Notes under the pieces: generated by a model
What the model was told of the DNA's origin: nothing
The model's input: only the letters and a program-made list of their open reading frames with translations
The model's database searches: none
In this document: in pieces, positions 48,080-60,779 of the stretch
Numbering within the stretch: position 1 is the first letter of the stretch
Layout: every line of letters begins with the position of its first letter
Made by a program: the position numbers and the translations under genes
DNA from: Theropithecus gelada
Lineage: Eukaryota; Chordata; Mammalia; Primates; Cercopithecidae
Assembly: GCF_003255815.1 (NCBI RefSeq)
Contig: NC_037673.1
Span: forward strand, 160,930,793-160,994,792
Length of the DNA: 64,000 bases
Direction: 5' to 3'

Positions 48080-50274
48080 TAATCACAATTTGAAATGTTT
48101 AATGATTTTCCTTTCTGTGGACAGTATTACTATTACTGTGCATTACTCCCCTGCATTTAAAAAATATCTTTTAGTTATGACACTGGCATAGCTCCAAATG
48201 GAACCATAAGGCAGGCAATAAGAAAATGTAGGTGTTATAAAAACTGCAAAAAAATGTTGGTGTGGAAAAAGAAAATTTCTCAGTTGGGACTATTATCTCC
48301 TTTTAAATCAAACTCCCCTTCTTCCAGCCAAAACATCTAAATATAAAAACATAAATAAGATTTCTTGCAAACTCCAAATTTTTCATATTATTTTCTCTTG
48401 TTAAATTTTTAAATTTAAAAATATAATATGTCTTACTATAATAAATTTAAAAATCTAAATTGCATGAGAAAAATCAGATGCACTCATTATCAAAAAGTTT
48501 ACATAAGAAATATAAATCTATAAACAACTAACTTTAAATATATTGCATAGAGTATATGTATATGTTTTTCTTTTTTCATGTTAAATTATGATCAAGTGAC
48601 TTTGTACTTTAATATTTGAGAGATTCTACTTTTTACTTGTGTTTCTGTACCAAAAGAGTTGATGGGCATAATATGGGGAATCTAAACTGGGGATATAAAA
48701 GTAGAAAATAAAGCGATGTTGAAAAGCAATCGATACCACATAGAGGAGCAGGAAATAGGGAGGAAAAAATGAGCAAAGAAAAAAAATAAAAAAGTATTTA
48801 GGAGTCAAAATATAAAATCCACACATATGTAATGACTATAAGACTATGATTTTAAAAAAATTATTTAAAAAATATCAAAAGTTAGTGTCACGCATTTTCA
48901 CTAAAAATAAGAACAGTTTGGGAAAGTAAGATGGCATTTAACAATAATTTAAAAACAATTTCACCAACTGTTTGCCCTCTTATGTCACAGACAGAGCATT
49001 CACTCTAAACATCTTAATTAATTCATGTGTATGTGTACTTTGATCTATTGAGAGACGATTTATGACACCTGTTTATTTCTAAGTAAAGAATATTTTAATG
49101 ACAGTATAGGTCTGTCAGAGTATTTGAAGTTCATGAATTCTATCACTGAGCAGATTAAAGGCAAATAACTGTCACAAGGGGAAGATACAATTATTGGGAA
49201 AGAAAAAAAATCACATGACACTTTCATTATTATTATTTATTCATTTATCTTTTGCCATATAAGAGTCTGTCTTTTTTATTGGCTCAATCAAAGCCACTGT
49301 TAGCCCAATGAGAGAGCAATGGTAATCTCTCTCAGAATTACCTACAATTCCCATTGAAAATGAAGATTCATGAGAAGCCTATGAATACAAATAGCATGAA
49401 ACCCAGAATTTCCCTTTACCGCATATTCTCTGGAGGATTGCTTATACTAAATTGCTACAGTGAGGCCTAGGGACCCTCTCCATCACCAGTATAGTCCACA
49501 AGCTAATTCTATATTGAAGAATGCTGGTGATTACTATTTGAAGTCCATGTTACAATAGCAAGACATCCAAAAATACTTTGCTTTAGACATTAGTCACATT
49601 CTTGGTGTTGTGATCAGCAGAGCATGAAGAACACAGAAATGGAGCCTTTTGTTTACTTTTAAAATTGGCTTCATTCTTGTCCTCTGAGATTGAGGTTGAG
49701 GTTGAAGGAGCAAGTCTGTTTTTAGATGGATGGATAGATAGATAGAGAGATAGATCACCAACTCTTTCACTCTAATGAACTAATAGAATATAATGTGTCT
49801 CTTTTATTTTAAAAATTGACATAATTTGACATTATATGAGATATATTTACTTAATTTTGAATAATCTTTTGGTTAATATTCACTAAACAATATATTCACT
49901 TATTGGAATAAATTTGATTTATTTTGTTTATAAAACCATAATTTACATTTTTAAAGCAATTTTTTAAATGAATTCACTTGTAAACTAGTCTCCTCTGCAT
50001 TTTGTAATTCTCCTATTATTCCTTGAATAATTTCTCCTTGAATGATATCTTATCATTCAATGCAACTCACACGCAGTGTCCATATCATTCATAGGCAGAG
50101 GTACATGAAGCCAAAAATAAAATTGAATAAAGATAACAACTTTACAGCATAATTCAAGTGAAAAAGTACTAACACATAAGAGATTATGTTAACATTTTTT
50201 TTTTTTTAGATACCATCTTAAAATAAGTATAGTCTTGATGCAGTGACTTAATCTACTCAACTCACTTATTTTCA
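48080..50274. other. Low-copy DNA with a short GATA patch
   Basis: A (GATA)n-like patch lies at 49725-49756. The rest has no recognised repeat or gene. Confidence 0.4.
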
Positions 50275-50420
50275 GTATAGTATAGTGTTTAAGTCCTTGG
50301 AATCAGAAGTAAGACAAACATGAACTGAATTCTGGCTTTGCAAAGTAAACTAGGCAAATAGCCTACTTTCCAAGGAAACCTTAGAGTTCTCAGCTATAAA
50401 ACTGGGATAAAACAGTACCT
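50275..50420 (+). repeat. MIR, 5' and core part
   Basis: 'tatagtgtttaagtccttgg', 'gaattctggctttgcaaagt' and 'cagctataaaactgggataa' follow the MIR consensus in order. The Alu at 50428 interrupts it. Confidence 0.7.
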
Positions 50421-50427
50421 AATTTTT

Positions 50428-50722
50428 GGCCTGGCGCTGTGGCTCACACCTGTAATCCCAGCACTTTGGGAGGCAGAGGCAGACATCACCTGAGTTCAGG
50501 AGTTGGAGATCAGCCTGGCCAACATGGAGAAATCCTATCTCTACTAAAAATTAGCCGGGTGAGGTGGCGGGCGCCTCTAGACCCAGCAACTGGAGAGGCT
50601 GAGGCACGAGAATCACTTGAACCCGGGAGGCAGAGGTTGCAGTGAGCCGAGATCATGCCACTGCACTCTACCCTGGGAGAAAGAGTGAGACTCTGTCTCA
50701 AAACAAAACAACAACAAAAACA
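50428..50722 (+). mobile_element. AluS, inserted in MIR
   Basis: Sense Alu. The duplication 'acagtacctaat' (50412-50423) / 'acagtatctaat' (50723-50734) has one mismatch. Confidence 0.9.
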
Positions 50723-50759
50723 CAGTATCTAATGTTCACATTATTCTGAGGCTCAGCAG

Positions 50760-50880
50760 AATCTACATTCCACGAAGGGAAGAACTTTGCTATTTCTTTC
50801 ACTCTTAGATTCCAAACACCAAGAACATGATGTAGCAAATGGTAGGTATTCAACAAATAATTATCAAGTGAATGAAAAAA
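50760..50880 (+). repeat. L2 3' terminus
   Basis: Runs from 'tctacattccacgaagggaa' to 'ggtaggtattcaacaaataa' and 'aagtgaatga', matching the L2 end. Confidence 0.6.
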
Positions 50881-50904
50881 GAATAAGTCAATAAGCAAGA
50901 TGCT

Positions 50905-50960
50905 TAGTGCAGTGTTTAACATTAGTAAGAGCAAAATAAATGATAGCTATTATTACTGTT
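50905..50960 (+). repeat. MIR 3' terminus
   Basis: 'agtgcagtgtttaacattag' then 'aaatgatagctattattact' is the MIR end, about 500 bp from its core because of the Alu and the L2 tail. Confidence 0.55.
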
Positions 50961-51599
50961 TATGTATTTCAAGGAACTTATAATCATATATTGCCTATTT
51001 AATACCACCGTCGGTGCGTTTAGCCCCTTCACTTTTCTAATGGGTTCTAAATAGCTAACAAAACAACAATACCTGGGCGTAAATATTTAGGCTTATGTAG
51101 AAAATGTTATAAGAATTAATTTTTTTAACTCATCTCTGACAAGATGCCCTTATAATTTACTTTGTAGGAACCCTGTATAATATGAGTTGGGAACTGTATT
51201 AAACTATTTGTATATTTCTAAGCTGTAAGGAAACTTCCAAGTCTATACTTGATATGCATAATGTTGCCATGGGAATAAATATAAAAATGAAACAAAGTAA
51301 GGCTTACTTCTTAGGCACATTATTTCATTGAACTTGTTTTATAACAAAATGCATAGATCTTTTTTAAAATGAAAAACTGTAATGATATCATCTGTCAAAC
51401 TGGTCTTGAAAATTATTTTATTTTATAAGAGTCACTGACTAGTACAAATTCTGACTGGTCTCTAAAATTTATATAGGCTCTATGTACACTTCATATGTCT
51501 GATATTACCATATTAATCAGTGCAAGAAATATTTTTTAGTATCCATGGCATAAAAATATCTATGAAGAGAAAGGAAATAGAGGAATATATATATATATA
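50961..51599. other. Low-copy AT-rich DNA
   Basis: A short (TA)n patch lies at about 51586-51598. Nothing else recognised. Confidence 0.4.
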
Positions 51600-54500
51600 G
51601 ACTGCATATGAGAACCTTAAAGCATTAGAAAATTAGGAGACAAATGTATATGCCTATGAATCTGTCATCACCATATACATCAACTTGATACAAAAAACTA
51701 ACCATCACAATGTTTTTATCTGCATGTTAATAAAAATGATACATCAAAACTTACCAGAAGCAGAAAAATATTTTCTTAGAGAAAAATTTTGGCATATATT
51801 TGAAAAGAAAAGGTGAGTATCAGTGAACCAAACACCTTATTAAGAAGTACTAGAACAGCAATTTAAACTAAAAAAAAAATTAAGATGAAAACAGAATTAC
51901 TAAAATAGAAAAAAATAAAGAATAGTCCAGAAATCAATAAAGCTAACAAATTCTGAGCTTAGAAGAGGGGAAGAGGAGAAAGAGAGAGAGTGTAGAATAG
52001 TCAATATCAAGAAAAAAATTAACAACTCTAAAAATCTGTAGATACATTAAAAAGATATAAGGATATAATGAACAATTCTGAAAATAATAACATGACAATA
52101 TAACCAACACAGGAAAAATAAAAATTTGAATAAACCTGTGACTATTAACTAAATTTAATCCCCAGTTAATAGCTTTTCTACGAAGGAATTTTTAAAAATG
52201 TAAAGAAAAGATCATAAAACATTACAAAATAAAAATCTAGGTCTAGATGTGATCATTGGTAAATACCTCCAAGGAATTAAGCAAGGAAGAATTGTCTTAC
52301 AACAACATATATAAAACAGCAAAATAAAATAAAATGAAAGCACAATGCTTTCCAAATTATATTATGAGGATAAGACATTTCAAGAAAAGATATTTTCAAA
52401 CATTAATTTTCAAGAAGAATGTAGAGTTCAAAATCCCAATACAAATATTAGCAAAGTTAATTCAATAATATAGCTAAAAGAGGTAATGCATCATATTGAG
52501 GTTTTTTTTATTCCAGGAATGTAAGATTAGTTTAACGTTGGTAAATAAATTTAACATAGCATATTACTAAGAAAAAAAGAAAAATTATGACATCATTCTG
52601 AAAAGCATGACAAAAGAAGGTTTGATCACATTCAATATTTCATGATTTAAGCTATCTTTAAAAACAAAAAGGAAAGAACTTAGTCTAATAAATGTATGTA
52701 TCACAAGAAAAGTGCCATGGAAAAAATAATGCCTTATCTTGACAGTTTTGAAGACTTCTACTTGAAATGGAGCCCTAAGTGGCTGCTGTCATCAATCTTC
52801 ATTTTACTGGAGTCCCTCACAGTGCAGTAAACAACAACAACAACAAAGAAAACTAATGTAGATCATAGAGGAAGTAATAACATTCTTATTATTCACATAT
52901 AATAACATGTAGATAGAAATAAAAAGTACACATAGTAAATTAAAATTAATAAAATATTTTAGTAAGGTTTCTGTGACCTTACTGTGACCGAGAGTTAAGT
53001 GACCCAGAGTTTAGTGACCAAGGTTTCTGGAGGCAAGTCAAAGTATAAAAATAAATTACATTTCTTTTTTTTTTTTTTTTTGAGACGGAGTCTCGCTGTG
53101 TCTCCCAGGCTGGAGTGCAGTGGCGCGATCTCGGCTCACTGCAAGCTCCGCCTCCCGGGTTCACGCCATTCTCCCGCCTCAGCCTCCCAAGTAGCTGGGA
53201 CTACAGGCACCCGCTACCACGCCCGGCTAATTTTTTGTATTTTTAGTAGAGACGGGGTTTCACCGTGTTAGCCAGGATAGTCTCGATCTCCTGACCTCGT
53301 GATCCACCCGCCTCGGCCTCCCAAAGTTCTGGGATTACAGGCTTGACCACCGCGCCCGGCCAATTACATTTCTTTATAGCTACAATAAACAGAGTATTAA
53401 AATTTAAAACCATGTCATTTATAATAAAATGGCATTGAAAATTTAGCAAATAATATATCCAGCAGACAACATGTAATACCTCCCTGCAAGAAAGTACAAA
53501 TTTATTGAGAGAAATTAAAGAAAATTGAAGAATATGAATGTGTGTGTCATGTTTATGGAGTGAAAGACACACTGTAATGTAGTTTCTAACTCTCCCTAAA
53601 CTTATCTTTAGATTAACTGCAATTTCCATCAAAATCCCCATGGGAGTTTTTGTGGAACATGATGGGATGACACTAAAATTAGTATGAAAATGCAAAATGT
53701 TAATAATAACAGACATCATATTCTGCCTCGAAGAGCAAGGGGAATGGACTTCCTCTATCAGATGGGCTAAGTGGCAATATGGAGGAATAGGAAACAATAG
53801 TATCTTTAACAAGTGATACTGAAACAACTGATTATCGATATTGTAAATAGTGTGATTTGACCACTCCCACACATTATATATTAAAAATGAATTCCAAGGA
53901 ATTACATATTTAGATGAGAAATGGAAATTTTCTAGAATGTAACTTTGGGAGAATATCTTTATAATGGAGTCGGGCAGTATTTCTTAAATAGAACACACAA
54001 AGCATTAACCACAGAGGAAAATGTTGGTAAATTGGACAAAGTTAAATTTAAGGACTCATTTTCCAAAGATGTTATTAAGAGAATGAAACAGCAATTCACA
54101 GAGTGGGAGAATATCTTTTCAAATCATCAGTAGATAAAGGATCCAGAATATATAAAGAACTACCAATCAATAAGAAAAAGACAAAACAACTCAAGAGATG
54201 AATTGGCAAGAGGCTTTAATAAGATACACATGTTAAACAAAAGTGAGAAAATTTTATAAACCTTATTGGTATTTAGGGAAATGAAAATTACAACATAATG
54301 AAACATCATGATATACCACCAGGATCATAGGAATTAAAAGCACTGACAACTCAAAGTGTTGACAAAGCCATAGAGTACTGTGAGTTCTTTTACACTGTGG
54401 CAAAGAGAGTTACTTTGGGAAGAGTTTGGTCTTATCTTGTAAATATAAATGTAGGCATACTCCATATCCCTGCAATTATTCTCCTAGGCATACAATCAAG

Positions 54501-55005
54501 AGGAATATGTTCCAAGACGCATACAAAACTATTTATAGCAGCATTATGTAGGCTATTTGGATAAATTGAGTTATTATATATGCAAATAATGGAATACTAT
54601 ACATCAATGAAAATGAAAGAAATATAGCTACGCTGAACTATATGCCTGAATCTTACAAATATACCAGGGAGTGAATGATACCAGATACAATAAGCTACAT
54701 ACTGTATAATAACATTGATCAATATTTTAAAAAATAAACAGAACAGGTTTTAGGATTTTATGCTTGATTAACAAAACATGTAATAGGAACTGAGATAGTG
54801 ACACTATGAAATTGAACTTTTTTTTAAAGTAATTGGCAGTAAGCAATTACTAGGAGGGAACATAAGGACTGGATTTCTAGGTGGCTAGCCATGATCTATT
54901 TCTTAATCTAGGTGGTGATTACACAGGTATTCATGATGAATTGTGCTACTGTTGTTTACTATTGTATATTAGATATTTCACAACAAAAAGGGTTAAAGAA
55001 AATTT
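51600..55005 (+). mobile_element. Degraded L1M element, sense
   Basis: Sense L1 ORF2 remnants with recognisable blocks: 'aaatttaacatagcatatta' (about 52549), 'aattgcaatttccatcaaaatcccc'-like text at about 53616, 'tatttatagcagcattatgt' (about 54530) and 'aaataatggaatactataca' (about 54584). The 3' end is near 'ttcacaacaaaaagggtt'. Highly diverged and rich in stops; no intact frame. Confidence 0.65.
53068..53361 (-). mobile_element. Young AluY in L1M
   Basis: Antisense, little diverged, with 'gcgatctcggctcactgcaa' and a 'caggcttgaccaccgc' ending that lacks two bases of 'gagccacc'. The perfect 14-bp duplication 'aattacatttcttt' (53054-53067, 53362-53375) marks a recent insertion. Confidence 0.93.
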
Positions 55006-56124
55006 AGTTTCAGCTCCTTTGTACAGAAACACCTAATAGACTGCTGGGGTGGGAATGAGTCAATAAAACTATGCCTACTAAGATTCCAGAGTTCTGGTGG
55101 AGGTTACCACCATGAGTGGCAACACAGTGCACCGAGGCAAATTACTAGAATCAAGGCATGTCAATCAGATGTGCAATTCTGCAGAAACAAACATTCACAG
55201 CAGCAGCTCTCTCAGCACTGCTGCTCTGGAGAGAACTAACTAAAAAAAAAAAGTAGAAAATAGAGAGAAAAACTAAGTTTTTGAAGTCAGGTGTAAGCTT
55301 TACATTATGTCAGGAGACGTCCTTACACAGTTGCATCCCTATATCTCCTGCCTGGTCTCTCCAAGTGGCTATCTCTAATGCATCATTTTGTAGCAGCAAA
55401 CCCAGCTTTCAGATGTGGGATTAATTGATTTTAGTGACCAAGAGTTATTTGATTCCTAAGTGAGTGCACGGGTGGGGTGGTGGTAATTAAATTACTTTCT
55501 AAACTAATTGGGAAAGTTTCCCTGATTATTAGCAATACGATAAAAGCACTGTTAGCAAAAGAAAAAAGTTTTTAAAGTCAAATAAAGTCATCTGTTTCCT
55601 ACTATTGTTCAAAACCTTCAAAAAATTGTGTTTTTTGCAGAATATCTAGTTCAAGTCTCTGCTATTAGGATGGATTATATTTAAACTTTATATAACAAGC
55701 ATATTTAAAATATTTAGCCATTAAGTCCAATAAGACTATTGGAAAGCATATTGGACTTAATGGTAAAATTTATCTAATGAGGTCAACTCTGTATCAGCCT
55801 TTTATATATTACATCATCCGTAAATTTGGGCTCTATTTTTCTACCAATGAGACTCTCCTTCGACTATGAAACTGTGTTTTCTTTATCTGTTAAATTTATA
55901 AAATCCTAAAACAATCTCTTGCATAAAAGTAATTTATTTTGACAATTGTTATGTAGTTTTTACTGAACATTTTGCTCTTCCTTTTATCAAATTCTTATTT
56001 ACGTTATCTTTAATTTGGGGGACTCCTTTCTATTTTCTTCAGCTTATTTCTTCATGTCATTCTTCTAGTAATGAAACCACAATTTATGCAATAACTCAAT
56101 ATTCTCATTATAATTTTTGTATCA
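55006..56124. other. Low-copy DNA
   Basis: Holds the hairpin at 55718-55763 and no recognised repeat or gene. Confidence 0.4.
55718..55763. repeat. Perfect 15-bp inverted repeat, 16-nt loop
   Basis: Arms 'ccattaagtccaata' (55718-55732) and 'tattggacttaatgg' (55749-55763) are exact complements. 'ccaata' (55727-55732) can also pair with 'tattgg' at 55737-55742, giving an alternative small hairpin. Confidence 0.9.
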
Positions 56125-56128
56125 AATT

Positions 56129-56593
56129 GTAGCAGGACAAGCAGCAAACAAAACTCCTCAGACACGGAGTTAAAGAAGAAAGGGGTTTATTTGGCCAGGG
56201 GCATTGATTGGCAAGACTCCTGTCTCAAGAGCCAAGCTCCCAGAGTGGGCAATTCCTGTCCCTTTTAAGGGCTCACAACTCTAAGGGGGTGCGTGTGAGA
56301 GGGTCGTGATTGATTGAGCAAGCAGGGGGTATGCGACTGGGAGCTTTATGCACTGGTAATTAGATCGGAACAAAACGAGATAGGGATTTTCACAGTGCAT
56401 TTCTATACAATGTCTGTAATCTATCGATAACATAACTGATTAGGTCAGGGGTCCATCCTTAACTACCAGGCCCAGGGTGCGGTGCCGGGCTATCTGCCTG
56501 TGGATTTCATTTCTGCCTTGTAGTTTTTACTTCTTCTTTCTTTGGAGGCAGAAATTGGGCATAAGACATTGTGAAGGGTGGTCTCCTCCCTTA
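56129..56593 (-). mobile_element. LTR2-like ERV1 solo LTR, copy 2
   Basis: 465 bp antisense: 'tgtagcaggacaagcagcaa' at the left, 'gtggtctcctccctta' at the right. The 4-bp duplication 'aaat' is at 56125-56128 and 56594-56597. An inverted poly(A) signal lies at 56186-56191. It shares blocks with 6690-7169, and the internal retroviral genome is absent. Confidence 0.8.
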
Positions 56594-56597
56594 AAAT

Positions 56598-57024
56598 TAC
56601 TCCTCTGAGTTGTTTTTCTATTTTACTGATTTGTGGATTTTAAATTTTTGTCTTTGACTTTCTATCTCTACTGTCCCTGAGTCTCAGTCGCTTCATGATT
56701 TTAGTCACCGTTTGTTACTAATAGCTACCAAGTCAATGTTTACACCTCAATTGCTCCTGTAAGTACTAGATTCATATTAACGATGTCTCTACTCTACTAA
56801 AATATCCCAGAACTTGATGATTGTTAGGGCACCCTCTTTCATTTATTCATTCCAAAATTTGTTGTGTACCAGCTATTACTAGAGAAGATAGTCCTAAGTC
56901 ATTTTAACAGTGAATTTAGTACATGGAAATTCACTTTCGGATGGGAAGAAATAGTTCCAACTAAGTAAATGGTTTGAGAATGTCAGAGATCCCAAACATG
57001 TAACTGTCCAACGTCAATGATCAG
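56598..57024. other. Low-copy DNA
   Basis: Nothing recognised. It ends in an A-run at 57026-57043 that touches the next Alu. Confidence 0.35.
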
Positions 57025-57045
57025 GAAAAAAAAAAAAAAAAATCC

Positions 57046-57371
57046 TCTTTAAAAGTGTGGTGGCTCATACCTGTAATCCCGACACTTTGATAAGCCAAAG
57101 TGGGTGGATCACTTGAGCTAGGAGTTTGAGACCAGTCTGGCCAACGTGGAGAAATCCAGTCTCTACTAAAAACACAAAAATACAAAAATTAGCCGGGTGT
57201 GGTGGTGGGTGTCTGTAATCCCAGCTATGCAGGAGGCTGAGGCAGGAGAATCACTTGAACCCAGGAGGTGGAGGTTGCAGTGAGCCAAGACTGCACCACT
57301 GCACTCCAGCATGAGCAACAGAGCAAGACTGTGTCTCGAAAATAAATAAATAAACAAATAAATAAATAAAA
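57046..57371 (+). mobile_element. AluS, 5' end eroded
   Basis: Starts at 'aaaagtgtggtggctcatac' without the usual 'ggccgggcgc' and ends in an (AAAT)n tail. A second 'aaaatacaaaaa' is duplicated in the linker. Confidence 0.87.
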
Positions 57372-57947
57372 TGTCAAATTTATTTGAATTTGTTAGAATT
57401 TTATTAAAGTTTATCTCCCTTTGCTTTTAACTGGAAAGCTAATTGTTTCCCATGTATGAGTCATTATTCTATTTTTTTAAAACCACTGTAACAATAAATC
57501 TTATAGGCTGATAGCCTTTTATCAATGCCTTTTTATGATTATGATTATTGTGAAGAATTGTAGTACACATTCAATGCCTTGAACACAAAAATCCCAAACA
57601 GTAAAAGGTTCCTTTTTCTACTGTGAAAATGGAATGTATTTGTATGCCTTAAAATTTTCTTACCGTATATTTTATTAAGCTATAGATGATTAAATACTAA
57701 CTGAAGTTCCTAAAATGGAGGTAAAAACACTTAGCATCCACTTATATAAAAACTATTTAAACATAAATTGAAAAGAAAATGCAGAAAAATGTTTGTTTGC
57801 ACTAAAATGCAATTGGAAGTGATGGAGTATTATATTGGTTTCAAAAATTCTTAATCTTTAGGATACGCTAAACATTTATGACATTCTTCTTAAAAGTAAA
57901 GAAACCTTTGCCCTCAATATGGTTCCCTCTTATAACATACTAGGTGT
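57372..57947. other. Low-copy DNA
   Basis: Nothing identified. Confidence 0.4.
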
Positions 57948-57949
57948 TC

Positions 57950-58092
57950 TCAAACTTGAGTATCAGAATTCTCTGGAGGATTTGTTAAACTCAGAGTATG
58001 TAATATGTGGATCTGGGCTGGAGACTGAGAATTTGCAGTTCTAGCAAGTTCCTAGTTAATGGTTCTTCAAAGACCACGTGTTGGGAATCATG
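57950..58092 (+). mobile_element. MER5A-like hAT-Charlie MITE
   Basis: 'gttctcaaacttgagtatca', 'ctctggaggatttgttaaac', 'gagaatttgcagttctagca' and 'gttcctagttaatggttctt' follow MER5A in order. Confidence 0.7.
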
Positions 58093-59102
58093 AACAAACA
58101 ATACTACTAATGCTTTTTCCACACCTGTTTTAAAACTTCTACAAGTTTAATTTGCTACATTTACAGATATTTGGGGGAAAAGTGGCACATGACTTAGGAT
58201 TTGCATAATGCTCTCCGTTTCACAAACTTTTAATTTAAACCTTGACCAAGCTATTCGCACATTCAAGATAAATCATTTACACAAAGCTTTGGGGACTGAT
58301 TTTATTATACTAATTCCTAGGACAACAGGCTCATTGAAATATCTCAAACTTTCAAGTCTCCTCGCTGGAAACAACACTGTGCAAAGGACAACTTATTTGA
58401 AGAACTATTTCAGAAAGAACTCCAACATCATGAATGATTATTATGCACAGCAGGTGTAAATGAATTATTTATCAAATATGTTTTCATTATTTCTCAGTGA
58501 AAACATTGAAGATCTTCTTTCCAAGCATCCCGTTTCAACAGTCATTTGTACACAGAGCAGGTCTTTACTTAGACAAATATTTATGGGTATGCTTTCATAT
58601 GAAAAATGAAAGAGCTATTATAAACACAAACACTGTACTGTATTTTGAAAGCATAAAGTGAATAATTAGTAAATAATTATGCCATTTGATAAACAATTTT
58701 CTTCATTGCTCACTTTACTTCATTTTGTATTTTAACATTTGGCATTTTTAAAGGGTTTATTATGCACCCCTCTCTCAGAGGAAAAAAAATATTAATCTAA
58801 AAATCACAAGCTATTTATGCAACTTAATATCACAGGTATTGCAATGATGGGCTCGAAATTTTCAAGCAAGTATCTAATGAACAAATGTGCTCAGGGAAAC
58901 GAGAACTTTAACCACGTATATAAAGGTTTTACGTACATGTGCAGTAGTGGTACAGCATCTATTAAATGTGTCTAATGGATATACACACAAACACACACAA
59001 ATACCCTCATACAACACACACACAGACTCTGTTCACACAGGGTAACTATTTGTCCTTCAAATGAGTAAACACTTTTATGATACAAAGAACCTGATCAATG
59101 CA
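58093..59102. other. Low-copy DNA, CA-rich at 58980-59035
   Basis: No recognisable repeat for about 900 bp, then an imperfect (CACA)n patch. The 83-codon frame at 58208-58459 has no supporting feature. Confidence 0.4.
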
Positions 59103-59190
59103 ACTATTTATTTGATATATTGTAGCATATATTTATTTGATGTATTATAGCATGTGTTTATTTGATATATTGTAGCATATATTTATTTTG
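59103..59190 (+). repeat. 25-bp minisatellite, about 3.4 copies
   Basis: Repeats of 'atatttatttgatatattg' plus 'tagcat' in direct order. Units differ at a few positions (for example 'gatgtattat' and 'gtgtttattt' in the middle units). Confidence 0.88.
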
Positions 59191-59710
59191 CAAGTGATTC
59201 ACAGTTCAAATTGTCTATTGATATCATGATATCCTAATTTTTATGAAGGATCCTAAACTCTCCAAGACCAACCAAAGACTAGTATGAAAGGAATTTTGTA
59301 ATTCAAATATGAAGAAAATTATTTACTTGCCATCCTAGACAAAATTTTATATATTGTATATTATTGCCAAATAAAAATGATTAGAAAATAAAATTAGCAC
59401 ATGTCAAATCTAGGTGCCTTTTAGGGAAAACAGTATTTTTAATAAAATTGTATACTTATTGAAAAAGTCATCTGATGGTCTAGTTGAAGGCTAATCATGT
59501 TTGATCAGGTTTTTAGTACACATAATTACAGTTGAATAAATCTAGTTTGTTACATCCATATCTTTTAGAATAGTAAACATAGTATATCATTATTGTTTCC
59601 CAGGTAAAAAGAAATTATTTTTGGAAACCTGTTCCCTTTAGATGAAATATTTTATTTTCAACAACAAATGTTTTGATTTGAAACTGCATCTTCTTTTCTT
59701 TTTAAATATT
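59191..59710. other. Low-copy DNA
   Basis: Nothing identified. Confidence 0.4.
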
Positions 59711-59719
59711 GAAAGTTTA

Positions 59720-60040
59720 GGCCAGGCATGGTGGCTAACGCCTGTAATCCCAACACTTTGGGAGGCCAAGGCAGATGGATCACCTGAGCTCAGGAGTTCA
59801 AGACCAGCCTAGCCAACATGGTAAAATCCATCTCTACTAAAAATACAAAAATTAGCTGGGCATGGTGGCGGGTGCCTGTAGTCCCAGCTACTTAGGAGGC
59901 TGGGTCAGCAGAATTGCTTGAACCCGGGAGATGGAGATTGCTGTGAGCTGGGATCATGCCACTGCACTGCAACTTGGGCTACAGAGCGAGACTCTGCCCA
60001 GTCCCCCTGCAACAACAACAACAACATAAAAAAAAAGAAA
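59720..60040 (+). mobile_element. AluS
   Basis: Sense Alu with target duplication 'gaaagttta' (59711-59719, 60041-60049). The tail is a (CAA)n repeat followed by an A-run. Confidence 0.92.
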
Positions 60041-60111
60041 GAAAGTTTATAAGTAAGTTAAGAGGAGAAACCAAACCAATAATTGCACATTATCTTATCA
60101 GGTCATTGCAA

Positions 60112-60137
60112 CCTTTTTTTTTTTTTTTTTTTTTTTT
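60112..60137 (+). repeat. Poly(T) run
   Basis: About 25 T in a row; no antisense retroelement body is seen on its right. Confidence 0.9.
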
Positions 60138-60779
60138 AATCATTAACACTTATTAGAACTACTTAAACTGAATTGAAACACCTTATTTTGAACAGACACC
60201 AGGACTTTAACTAAACATAGAATTTCATTTTAGAATGACTTTCATAGAAAATTGTATATATGCACCCCATATATAAACTTCCCAAATTTGGGAATATTTT
60301 AATATTGTAACTCACAAATAATGAGAAATCATTCCTCACTCTAGTAATCCTATTATATATATATTTTACATTGGGATAGATAACAAAGAATTTTAAAACA
60401 TTGAACATTACAGTAAAAGTAGATGGATTAGGACTTTCTAAATGGATATCTATGGAACAAAGAGAAATAGATGATACTCAGAAAAAGAAGGCAAGGCTCG
60501 CTTAATCAGAAACTTCAAATTATTATGGGACATTGTGTGAGTGTGAACTCCAAATTATCTGTCTTTATTGTGGAGATGACTTTAAATTCTAACCTGTGCA
60601 TTTGAAGTTAAACAATGAGAGTTTCTTTGAAAGTAAGAATAAAGATATTACTGTCATATATTACTATAAAATATTGTTGAATTTCTTTCAAGAGAATTAA
60701 CATCTTCACCTATCTTTAACTAAAGGTGGAGATGTAGAACCCAACCTCCAATATACAATTCTCTTTGCAGATATCGTGG

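Noticed and set aside
53243..53872. 209-codon frame on the minus strand, longest in the window
   Set aside because: It joins the sense strand of the AluY ('agccgggcgtgg' side) to antisense L1M sequence. It has no conserved domain, and the frame depends on an Alu boundary.
55718..55763. Interpretation of the hairpin as a microRNA gene
   Set aside because: The arms are 15 bp with no flanking stem, shorter than an animal pre-miRNA, and there is no expression evidence.
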